Part shown: piece after piece, positions 52,620 to 59,814 of the stretch
How the letters are laid out: every line of letters begins with the position of its first letter
Numbering within the stretch: position 1 is the stretch's first letter
Assembly: GCF_042676045.1 (NCBI RefSeq)
Contig: NZ_JBHTJV010000013.1
Location: 62,001-126,000 of the forward strand
From: Pseudahrensia aquimaris
Lineage (GTDB): Bacteria; Pseudomonadota; Alphaproteobacteria; Rhizobiales; Rhizobiaceae
DNA: 64,000 nt
Direction: 5' to 3'
Translations under genes and position numbers: made by a program
The notes under the pieces: model-generated
Seen by the model: the letters and a program-made list of their open reading frames with translations, nothing else
Database searches by the model: none
What the model was told of the DNA's origin: nothing

Positions 52620-53470
52620 ACGCAGACTGGTTTGCGCCGCGCCGTTGGCCGCTTGCCAATGGCAGGAGCCTGATACTGGGGCCAAGCGCCATTATCATGG
52701 GTGTGTTGAACGTGACGCCCGACTCATTTTCAGACGGTGGCGACTTCGTTGCGGTGGATGATGCGCTTGCCCGCGCTAGGACGATGATGGCTGAGGGTGC
52801 GACCATTATCGACATAGGCGGCGAAAGCACACGGCCGGGCGCAGCGAGTGTGGATGGAGAGACCGAGCGCGCGCGCGTGCTGCACATCATTGAACGGTTA
52901 GCGCGTGACACAGATGCCATCATTTCGGTGGATACTTATCGTGCCGAGACGGCACGAGCTGCTGTTGAAGCAGGAGCGCATATCGTCAACGATATCTGGG
53001 GTTGCCAGCGTGAGCCTGATATTGCCCGCGTTGCTGCTGATACGGGCGCGGGACTGGTGGTTATGAACAATCGGCGGGAAAGAGCGGTTGATGATGATCT
53101 TATCGCAGATGCCATCAGCTTCTTAAACCGCACGCTGGAAATAACTGACGAAGCAGGCGTCTCGCGGGAGGCTGTTACAATCGATCCGGGTTTCGGCTTT
53201 TCCCCGACCATTGATCACGATGTTCCGATCCTGGCCCGTGTCGAGAAATTGCACGCCCTTGGGTTGCCAATTCTCATCGGCACATCGCGCAAGCGCTTCT
53301 TGGGAGCTTTGACCGACCGTGAGGCTGCGGACCGTGATGTTGCCACGGCTGCGACAAGCGTTGTCGCGCGCATGAAAGGGGCTGCGATTTTCCGGGTGCA
53401 TGGTATTGGCGCAAACAAAGACGCTCTGGCTGTTGCAGACGCGGTGATCGCTGACACAATCAAGAATTGA
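52616..53470 (+). CDS. folP: Dihydropteroate synthase
   Basis: Joins hydroxymethyldihydropterin pyrophosphate with p-aminobenzoate in folate synthesis; target of sulfonamides. 284 residues, TIM barrel. Motifs: MGVLNVTPDSFSDGGD near residue 28, DIGGESTRPGA near 62, and KGAAIFRVHG near the end. The usual MHM segment reads VVMNNRRERAVD here, without the histidine. The GTG start overlaps nadE; folB follows. Confidence 0.94.
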   Translation: MNADWFAPRRWPLANGRSLILGPSAIIMGVLNVTPDSFSDGGDFVAVDDALARARTMMAEGATIIDIGGESTRPGAASVDGETERARVLHIIERLARDTDAIISVDTYRAETARAAVEAGAHIVNDIWGCQREPDIARVAADTGAGLVVMNNRRERAVDDDLIADAISFLNRTLEITDEAGVSREAVTIDPGFGFSPTIDHDVPILARVEKLHALGLPILIGTSRKRFLGALTDREAADRDVATAATSVVARMKGAAIFRVHGIGANKDALAVADAVIADTIKN

Positions 53471-53478
53471 AGCGCTAC

Positions 53479-53856
53479 ATGACAAAATCAACGCATACAT
53501 ATGAAATTACACTAAAAAATTGTGCTTTCTTCGCCCACCATGGGGTCTATGAGGAAGAAACCAAACTTGGTCAGCGGTTTTTCGTCGATGCGATTTTGCA
53601 GGTGGAACCAAACGGTGCGCTTGAGGAAGATCGCATCGAAGGCACCGTGCACTATGGTGAAGCGTTTGCCGTCATGGAAAAGCTGGTCACGGGGCGCAAC
53701 CGATATCTCATTGAAGCGCTTGCCCTCGATATTGCCCAAGGGCTGTGTGAAGCGTTTTCTCAGATCACCCATGCCCGCGTAACCGTGCGCAAGCCAAATG
53801 CGCCTGTTCCCGGTATTCTAGACCATGTTGAAGTGACGGTATGCCATCCAGAATGA
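53479..53856 (+). CDS. folB: Dihydroneopterin aldolase
   Basis: Cleaves dihydroneopterin to hydroxymethyldihydropterin and glycolaldehyde. 125 residues. Family features: LKNCAFFAHHGVYEEETKLGQRF, with conserved Tyr/Glu, and VRKPNAPVPGILDHVEVTV at the end. I use the ATG at 53479; a TTG at 53467 overlapping the folP stop is an alternative that adds four residues. Confidence 0.93.
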   Translation: MTKSTHTYEITLKNCAFFAHHGVYEEETKLGQRFFVDAILQVEPNGALEEDRIEGTVHYGEAFAVMEKLVTGRNRYLIEALALDIAQGLCEAFSQITHARVTVRKPNAPVPGILDHVEVTVCHPE

Positions 53857-54356
53857 GCCAACGCGCATGGTTGGGTCTCGGCGGAAATATCGGTGATGTC
53901 CGCGCAACGCTGACCGCAGGATTGCAGCAGATTGATTCTGATCCGGAGTGCGCCGTTACGGCCGTTTCAAAACTCTACAAAACCCCGCCTTGGGGCGTGA
54001 CCGAGCAGGCTTGGTTTCTCAATTGCTGTGCGGAAATAGAAACCACGCTGGAGCCCGAGGCATTGCTGGAACTTTGCCAAGCTGTCGAACGGGCAGGGAA
54101 CCGCAAACGCACCATGCGATGGGGACCGCGAACAATTGATGTTGATATTCTAATCTACGAGGGCGTCGAGCAGACGGAGCAACGGCTCACAATTCCCCAT
54201 CCGCGCATAGCGGAACGTGCGTTCGTGCTCGTTCCGTTGGCTGATATTGCCCCACAAGCCATGCTTTCAGGCAACAAGATTGCTGATCTTGCCGATAAAG
54301 CAGACCGGGAAGGGCTTGAAATTGTCGATGAACGCGCCGATTGGTGGCGTGTCTAG
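53853..54356 (+). CDS. folK: 2-amino-4-hydroxy-6-hydroxymethyldihydropteridine pyrophosphokinase
   Basis: HPPK: pyrophosphorylates hydroxymethyldihydropterin for FolP. 167 residues. LGLGGNIGDVRATL at the N-terminus and RWGPRTIDVDILIY near residue 90, which holds the two metal-binding aspartates. The ATG at 53853 overlaps the folB stop (ATGA); the ATG at 53841 is an alternative. Its stop overlaps the convergent gene's stop in CTAG. Confidence 0.94.
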   Translation: MSQRAWLGLGGNIGDVRATLTAGLQQIDSDPECAVTAVSKLYKTPPWGVTEQAWFLNCCAEIETTLEPEALLELCQAVERAGNRKRTMRWGPRTIDVDILIYEGVEQTEQRLTIPHPRIAERAFVLVPLADIAPQAMLSGNKIADLADKADREGLEIVDERADWWRV

Positions 54357-54904
54357 GTGCGGTTGAGGGTTAAGCCGATTACCGGGATCAGCTTGTTGCT
54401 GTTGCCACGCACAGAGATCGTGATGTGCATTTTGTTGCGATTCTTCATGTTTGCAACCATCGTGCCGTTCAGCTTCTTGCGGTTGATCCCCACAATAAGC
54501 TTATTCGACTTCAACCGCCCGGATACGATGTCCAAGCCTTTGCCTTTAGCGCCATCGAGAAACTGTCCGCGGTAGCTCTTGCCGCGTTTTGTGATGCGGG
54601 CCGACATTTCCTGCGTGAAAAGGCCAACGCGGCATTTTCCAGAAATATCCATGCCAAGGCCACGGGGCACGTTTCCGGTGAATTTGCAGGTGAAGCGGGT
54701 GTTCTTGTATTTGCCCGCTACGATTTCGCCCGAACCAGACCAATTGCCTTGCACCGATTTGAAATAGGCTCGTTCGCTGGCCTCTGCCGGCACGGCATAA
54801 ACCGAGGCTGCCATGAAGGTGGCAGCTGCGAAAGTGCGAATGGTTTTTGCTGCAAAGCTCGACGTTGAGCTGACTGCAGGGCTTGCGGAAAACGCTGAAC
54901 TCAT
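54353..54904 (-). CDS. Secreted protein of unknown function
   Basis: 183 residues. An N-terminal signal sequence (KTIRTFAAATFMAASVYAVPAEA) is followed by a basic, Gly/Lys-rich mature part with repeated short strands (VQGNWSGSGEIVAGKYKNTRF, KCRVGLFTQEMSARI, RLKSNKLIVGINRKKLNGTM), suggesting a small beta-barrel-like periplasmic fold. Two cysteines (FTCKFTG, GKCRVG) could pair. I do not recognise the family with certainty. The ATG at 54904 has AGGTG upstream; a GTG at 54916 adds four residues. Confidence 0.65.
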   Translation of the reverse strand: MSSAFSASPAVSSTSSFAAKTIRTFAAATFMAASVYAVPAEASERAYFKSVQGNWSGSGEIVAGKYKNTRFTCKFTGNVPRGLGMDISGKCRVGLFTQEMSARITKRGKSYRGQFLDGAKGKGLDIVSGRLKSNKLIVGINRKKLNGTMVANMKNRNKMHITISVRGNSNKLIPVIGLTLNRT

Positions 54905-54980
54905 GGGGACAAACACCTGTGCTGATCAATTCCGACTATCGCCAATAATGGTTAATGGATTGCTGATAGCGCAGGCTACG

Positions 54981-56105
54981 TCAAGATTTTTGCGCAGAAT
55001 CTTGCACGTTGGCGCCCTTTAGCAACTCGCCCATGAAGTCTTTCACGCCTGGTCTAGCCTCCTTTGCGAAGGGCAGTGGGCGGCACACATCGATTGCGGC
55101 GATGCCTATGCGTGCGGTCAACATTCCGTTGACGACACCTTCGCCCAGCCTTGCAGAAAGTTTTGCGGCCAAACCTGAACCGATCAATTGCTGCATGAGG
55201 CCATCACCCACGGCAATCGAGCCTGTCACGGCAAGGTGGGTTAAGACGGTGCGGGCGAGCCGCCAAAAGCCAAGCGTTCCGGGTCTGCCGCCGTAGTGCT
55301 CGGCAATGGAGCGGATCAGCCGCGTGTTTTCCAGCAGAACATAGCTGATATCAACGATTGCCCGTGGTGAGACAGCGGTGACGACGGAAACGCGCTTGGC
55401 TGATGCCATCACCATTGCACGGGCTTTTGCGTCGAGCGGGCGCAGGAGGTCACGTTCGGTTAGGTGAATGAGATCGCGCCCATCGATAATTTCCTCACTG
55501 TGCGATTTGAGCGCGGCGCGGCCTGCGGCTGTGTCCGGGCGGTCTTCATACAGATCGACAATCTGTGCGCTCACGCTGCGGGCCTGCTTCATGTCGTTGC
55601 CGATGCGGGCTTGTTCGGCTGCTTTTTGCAGCGAACTGATCTGGCTTAAGCGGCGCAAAGCCATCACTTCACGCACGATGAGGGCAACGATGGCGAGGAT
55701 CAAAAGAGCTGTAAGGCCAACCGCAATCCATCCGAGCCAATCTTGTCTGGCGAACAGGTCGCGGACGAGTTGATCAAGCCATAGGCCAAAGGCCAACGAG
55801 ATCAGCCCCCCTGCGGCAGCGAAAAAGACTTTTGACCATTTGAAGCGTTTGCTTGATGGCGGCGCGGGCGGGGGGGGCAGATCTTCCGCAAGGGCGTCCA
55901 GTGTCTTGGGCACAGTGTCGAAGCGCTGAGCGGCTTCGAGCGGCACTTCACGCAAGACTGGTGCATCTTTGACCGCACGGGGGCGGCGCTGCTTGGATTG
56001 TTTGCGCTTTGCCTTTGTAGAGGCAGGCTTCGCGGTTTTGCTGGCGGAAGCGGTTTCGTCTGGCAAAACGATGGCGCGGGGGCGTCTGGGCTTGTTGTCA
56101 CTCAT
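54981..56105 (-). CDS. ycjF: YcjF-family (DUF697, UPF0283) membrane protein
   Basis: 374 residues: a basic, disordered N-terminus (KAKRKQSKQRRPRAVKDA), two TM helices near 90-110 and 125-145, then a DUF697 domain with RVSVVTAVSPRAIVDISYVLLENTRLIRSIA and a glycine-rich ending. It is paired with ycjX and overlaps it by 4 nt, the usual ycjX-ycjF pair. The function is unknown; the pair is stress-induced in enterobacteria. Confidence 0.88.
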   Translation of the reverse strand: MSDNKPRRPRAIVLPDETASASKTAKPASTKAKRKQSKQRRPRAVKDAPVLREVPLEAAQRFDTVPKTLDALAEDLPPPPAPPSSKRFKWSKVFFAAAGGLISLAFGLWLDQLVRDLFARQDWLGWIAVGLTALLILAIVALIVREVMALRRLSQISSLQKAAEQARIGNDMKQARSVSAQIVDLYEDRPDTAAGRAALKSHSEEIIDGRDLIHLTERDLLRPLDAKARAMVMASAKRVSVVTAVSPRAIVDISYVLLENTRLIRSIAEHYGGRPGTLGFWRLARTVLTHLAVTGSIAVGDGLMQQLIGSGLAAKLSARLGEGVVNGMLTARIGIAAIDVCRPLPFAKEARPGVKDFMGELLKGANVQDSAQKS

Positions 56106-57550
56106 CGCAGCGCGTCTCCAAACAGGAATTCCATCGCGCGGTCGAGGCGAATATGGGGCAGGGATAGCGTGATGCCCTCGGCGGTTTTTTCAAGCGCGGG
56201 CGGCGTGAAACGCACAAAACGCAGGTCGCCCGCTTCACTTTCTGCAAAGGCCTTGGCCGGATTGTCGGGAAGGTCGCCGGGGAAGATGGCCGTTTTTGTT
56301 TTGCCATCGAAGGTTTGACCGTCGATGGTTTCGCCCGCCAGCGGCTTACCTACAATCACTGGCAGGCTTTCGCCTTCTTGTTCGATCTCCGCTTCTCGCG
56401 TGGCCCGGATTGCCGCCATCGCAACAACATCAACCTTTGCGCCAGCAAACCGCGCCCGTTCGGCTGCTTTTTCTACCAACTTACTCAAAATGGCCTCAAG
56501 CCGGTCGTGATTTTCGTGATGCAGGTGATCGGCCTTGGTGGCGGCGAAGAGGATCCGCTCGGTGCGGGTCGAGAACAGCGACGTCAGCCAAGAGCGCTTG
56601 CCGTGATTGAAACAGCCAAGAATATCCGACAGCGCGGTTTCCAAGTCTGCAACGGCTGCCGGGCCAGCATTGAGTGCCTGCAAGGCGTCCACCAGCACGA
56701 TCTGGCGATCAATACGGGCGAAATGCTCGCGGAAGAACGGTTTCACCACGATGGATTTATAACTCTCATAGCGCCGTTCCATCATAGCTTGCAGGCTGTC
56801 TTTACCCGCATCTCCTTGCGATGGTGGAAGTGGCGAGAAGGTGAGTGCTGGTGAGCCCTCCAGATCACCCGGCATCAGAAAACGACCCGGTGGCAGGGTG
56901 GAAAGCGCAGTCTTGTCCTCGCGGCACGCGCGCAGATAATCGGTAAAAACTGCGGCTAAGTGGCGGGCCTGTGTCTCGTCAGCGTTTGCGGCGGGATCGA
57001 CGGCCTCAAGAGCCTTGTGCCATTCCTCTGCCAAGTCAGATCTGTTGGGCAGATGTGAAAGCGCCAAGGCTTCCCTTGACCACTGCTCGAACGATTTTCC
57101 CAAAAGGGGGAGATCGAGCAGCCATTCGCCGGGATAGTCGACAATGTCCAACGTCAATTCGCCAGCGCCAAAAGTCCGGCTCCAGCCGCTTGCGGATTCG
57201 TATTTCAGCCGGATGCGGATTTCAGAGATTGCACGGGTTGAGTTAGGCCACGTTTTTTCTTCCAGCAGCGCGTTGAGGTGATCTTCATACTGAAACCGCG
57301 CAGTGGCATCGTCAGGCTGTGGTTGCAGTTCGGCACTGCTTAGCCTGCCTTCCGAATAAGCTGCGAAAAGCGGCAGGCGGCCGCCGTGTAGCAAATTGTG
57401 AACGAGCGATGTGATGAACACGGTTTTGCCGGCCCGCGAAAGCCCGGTCACACCGAAGCGCAAGGTTGGGTGCAGCAGGCTGCGCGCTGCATCGCCGATA
57501 TTGTCGACGGCAATCAGCGCGTCATCTGAGAGCGATGTAATTTTGCTCAA
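56102..57550 (-). CDS. ycjX: YcjX-family (DUF463) GTPase-like protein
   Basis: 482 residues. Walker A is GLSRAGKT at residues 36-43 and VDYPGEWLLDLPLL near 140 looks like a switch/Walker B region. It belongs to the DUF463 P-loop NTPases of unknown role, normally linked to ycjF. The first gene of a ycjX-ycjF pair; the sixA gene lies upstream on the same strand after about 70 nt. Confidence 0.88.
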   Translation of the reverse strand: MSKITSLSDDALIAVDNIGDAARSLLHPTLRFGVTGLSRAGKTVFITSLVHNLLHGGRLPLFAAYSEGRLSSAELQPQPDDATARFQYEDHLNALLEEKTWPNSTRAISEIRIRLKYESASGWSRTFGAGELTLDIVDYPGEWLLDLPLLGKSFEQWSREALALSHLPNRSDLAEEWHKALEAVDPAANADETQARHLAAVFTDYLRACREDKTALSTLPPGRFLMPGDLEGSPALTFSPLPPSQGDAGKDSLQAMMERRYESYKSIVVKPFFREHFARIDRQIVLVDALQALNAGPAAVADLETALSDILGCFNHGKRSWLTSLFSTRTERILFAATKADHLHHENHDRLEAILSKLVEKAAERARFAGAKVDVVAMAAIRATREAEIEQEGESLPVIVGKPLAGETIDGQTFDGKTKTAIFPGDLPDNPAKAFAESEAGDLRFVRFTPPALEKTAEGITLSLPHIRLDRAMEFLFGDALR

Positions 57551-57622
57551 GGAAATTTCCGTTTTGTCACCCGCTGGCCACCACCAATATAGGTTGCACG
57601 GCTCTCGATGAAAGGCGGTAGC

Positions 57623-58144
57623 TCAGAAAGCGCCTTCCTGGATCAATTTTGGGCGCAAGAAATGGGTCAATTGCCCTTTAGCGCGGGAGACTTGGCTCCA
57701 CGCGGCAACGTCCAGTTCCATGATTGCGAGTGTTCCAGTGCTGAAATGATGCAGCAACAGTGTTTCCATTGCTGGGCTGCCAGAATTCGCCAGATAGCGC
57801 ACCAGTTCGTCACACGTTGGATTATGGCCAATGATCAGCAGGGTTTCACAATCCGGTGCGCCCCAGATCGTGTCCAGATAGGCATCGATGGACGTTAGGT
57901 AAAGATTGGCATCGAACTCTGCCTTGGAGGTGTCGAATTTATGGGACAACCCACCCAGAGTTTCGCGCGTTCGGGTGGCGGTTGAACAAATGATGTGGTC
58001 TGGAGTGAAGCCGGACTTGTCCAACCAGCCCGACAGAATTCCCAACTGTTCGTGTCCGCGATCGTTCAGTCGGCGCGATTCGTCGCCTTCTCCTGGAAGG
58101 GACCATGCGCTTTTGGCGTGACGGAGGATGGCGAGCTTTTTCAT
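57623..58144 (-). CDS. sixA: SixA-type histidine phosphatase
   Basis: 173-residue histidine-phosphatase-superfamily protein. The RHG motif is LAILRHAKSAWS at the N-terminus and the second catalytic His is in LLIIGHNPTCDELVRY. SixA removes phosphate from phosphohistidine, for example on phosphotransfer proteins, in E. coli; here a link to the CckA-ChpT relay would be only a guess. I use the ATG at 58144; a GTG at 58150 adds two residues. No clear ribosome site. Confidence 0.85.
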   Translation of the reverse strand: MKKLAILRHAKSAWSLPGEGDESRRLNDRGHEQLGILSGWLDKSGFTPDHIICSTATRTRETLGGLSHKFDTSKAEFDANLYLTSIDAYLDTIWGAPDCETLLIIGHNPTCDELVRYLANSGSPAMETLLLHHFSTGTLAIMELDVAAWSQVSRAKGQLTHFLRPKLIQEGAF

Positions 58145-58230
58145 GCGCACTGACTAACCGTGGCAGCGCCATATGCCAAGGCTAAATGTGTATGGAGCAG
58201 TGTGACGGATCAACGAGGCTACAAACCTGC

Positions 58231-58259
58231 TTGAAGCGGTGAGAAGCAGCTTGTATAGA
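58231..58259 (+). promoter_or_regulatory. dksA promoter
   Basis: TTGAAG at 58231-58236, 17-bp spacer, TATAGA at 58254-58259: a strong sigma-70-type promoter. It gives dksA a leader of about 90 nt. Confidence 0.7.
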
Positions 58260-58355
58260 CGCCGCAACGAAGTCGGATGGGAGCCTGCTTCAGCCGTGGC
58301 GGTCTGGCGCTTGGCGTAGGCTCTTTTCGTACTCGCATTATGAAAGAGAACGCCC

Positions 58356-58769
58356 ATGCCTGCGAAGGTCAAAGAGTATAAGCCTCACGACAAAGAGGAA
58401 TTTATGAACGAACGCCAGCTTGCCTATTTCAAGGACAAGTTGCTGGCTTGGAAAGAAGATATTCGTCAGGAGTTGAACGGCACGTTGGAGACGCTTCAGG
58501 AGCACAATCTGAATGCGCCTGACATTGCCGACCGCGCGTCGTCCGAAACAGATCGTTCTATCGAACTTCGCGCTCGCGATCGCCAGCGCAAGCTGATTGC
58601 TAAAATCGATTCAGCTCTGGCGCGTATTGAGGACAAGACGTACGGCTATTGCGAGGAGACCGGTGAACCGATCAGCCTGCAGCGTTTGGATGCACGGCCC
58701 ATCGCCACAATGTCGCTGGAAGCGCAGGAGCGTCACGAGCGTCGCGAAAAGGTTCACCGCGACGACTGA
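58356..58769 (+). CDS. dksA: DksA-family RNA polymerase-binding factor, zinc-cysteine-poor
   Basis: Binds the secondary channel of RNA polymerase and, with ppGpp, tunes rRNA and amino-acid promoters. 137 residues: N-terminal coiled coil with the tip motif DIADRASSETDR near residue 56, then the globular end. Canonical DksA has four zinc cysteines; here only Cys99 remains, with Thr102, Ser120 and Ala123 at the other three sites (GYCEETG and ARPIATMSLEA). It resembles cysteine-poor, zinc-independent DksA forms. The ATG at 58356 has AAAGAGA upstream. Confidence 0.93.
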   Translation: MPAKVKEYKPHDKEEFMNERQLAYFKDKLLAWKEDIRQELNGTLETLQEHNLNAPDIADRASSETDRSIELRARDRQRKLIAKIDSALARIEDKTYGYCEETGEPISLQRLDARPIATMSLEAQERHERREKVHRDD

Positions 58770-58796
58770 TTTTCTGTTTGAAATAGAAACTGAATG

Positions 58797-58824
58797 AAGA
58801 GCGCCTTTCGAGGCGCTCTTTTTC
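58797..58824 (+). terminator. Rho-independent terminator after dksA
   Basis: AAGAGCGCCT pairs with AGGCGCTCTT around a TTCG tetraloop, followed by TTTCG. It ends dksA; on the minus strand it faces the end of the FliO-like gene, but the T run there is poor. Confidence 0.9.
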
Positions 58825-58826
58825 GT

Positions 58827-59627
58827 TTATCGTTTCGGTGCGGCAATTTGGTCTAGCAGCGCTTCAATGTCGTCTGACGTTGAAAGCTGTTGCGAAGATT
58901 TCGGTTTCGGTTCAGCGCTTGGCTGTGGTGTGACAGAAACTTCTGGTGTGGGTGCTGGTTCGGTAACTTTTGGTTCTGGAACGGGTGCGGCCGTTTCAGA
59001 GTTTTTTGCGGCAACGGTTGCTGTGATCTTTTCTATTGATTCCTCTTTCGAACTTGCAGCTAAATCCGTTTCGTGTGCGATCGCGTCTCTAGCGGCCTCT
59101 TTTGAAGCGGCGACAGCTTTTGCACTTGTGGCTGCGAGTCCACCTGCTGCTGCACCCAAAATGCCTTTTTGGCTGCTTGAAATCGACGGCGCGGCTGTCG
59201 CGGAAGGCGGTGGTGTTGTGTGTGCTTGCGAGGTCGATGCGGCTGGAGACGGGGTGCTCAACGGGGGTATGGCCTTGGTAGTGGCAACCGTTTCTTTCGG
59301 CTCAACGTCTTGGATCGACCTTGCGCTTGAGAGGCGACGGATGTCTTGTTCGATCACAACATCGGTTGGGCCACCAATCATGATGAGGTGTTCAACATCG
59401 TCACGACGTACCAACACCAGACGGCGGCGTGGGTCGATGGCGGCGGCATCGGTCACTGCCAAACGCGCCTGCTTGCTTCGGCGTCCACCAGCCGCACGGG
59501 GGCGGCGGATTGCACGAACGACCAGCCAAATCAGGAAAAGGACGAGAAGTAACGCCACAAGGCTGGCGATTATCATGGCCGTTCCAGCCATTTCTGGGCC
59601 GAAAAGCCCCGCAAAAAAATCGGTCAT
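58827..59627 (-). CDS. FliO-like membrane protein
   Basis: 266 residues: an N-terminal TM helix (MAGTAMIIASLVALLLVLFLIWLVV), a short cytosolic domain RRRLVLVRRDDVEHLIMIGGPTDVVIEQDI that matches the FliO core (LVLVRRD and LLIGGPTDVVVE), and a long Ala/Pro/Ser-rich, low-complexity tail. FliO helps assemble the flagellar export apparatus; in Rhizobiales this dksA-FliO-cckA neighbourhood is common. No other flagellar gene is in the window, so the flagellar role is inferred. Confidence 0.7.
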   Translation of the reverse strand: MTDFFAGLFGPEMAGTAMIIASLVALLLVLFLIWLVVRAIRRPRAAGGRRSKQARLAVTDAAAIDPRRRLVLVRRDDVEHLIMIGGPTDVVIEQDIRRLSSARSIQDVEPKETVATTKAIPPLSTPSPAASTSQAHTTPPPSATAAPSISSSQKGILGAAAGGLAATSAKAVAASKEAARDAIAHETDLAASSKEESIEKITATVAAKNSETAAPVPEPKVTEPAPTPEVSVTPQPSAEPKPKSSQQLSTSDDIEALLDQIAAPKR

Positions 59628-59814
59628 GAAAAGATCTTCCTCGCCTGTATGTCGAGAAACTAACTGACTTTGGCAGCCATTCTCAAGTGGCGGTTAGGGC
59701 GTCTAACTTGCTGAGCGTGTTGCTGCAATCAAATTGGGGCTTTTCTTTGGGCTTTTTCAGGGTGTTTCTGTATGTTCTGCGTAGTGAATCGCGAACTCAG
59801 GATTCGGCGGCATA

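Noticed and set aside
58867..59667. 266-codon open frame antisense to the FliO-like gene
   Set aside because: Mirror of the Ala/Pro/Ser-rich, GC-skewed codons of the minus-strand gene; no ribosome site and no known domain, whereas the minus-strand frame has a TM helix and FliO core.
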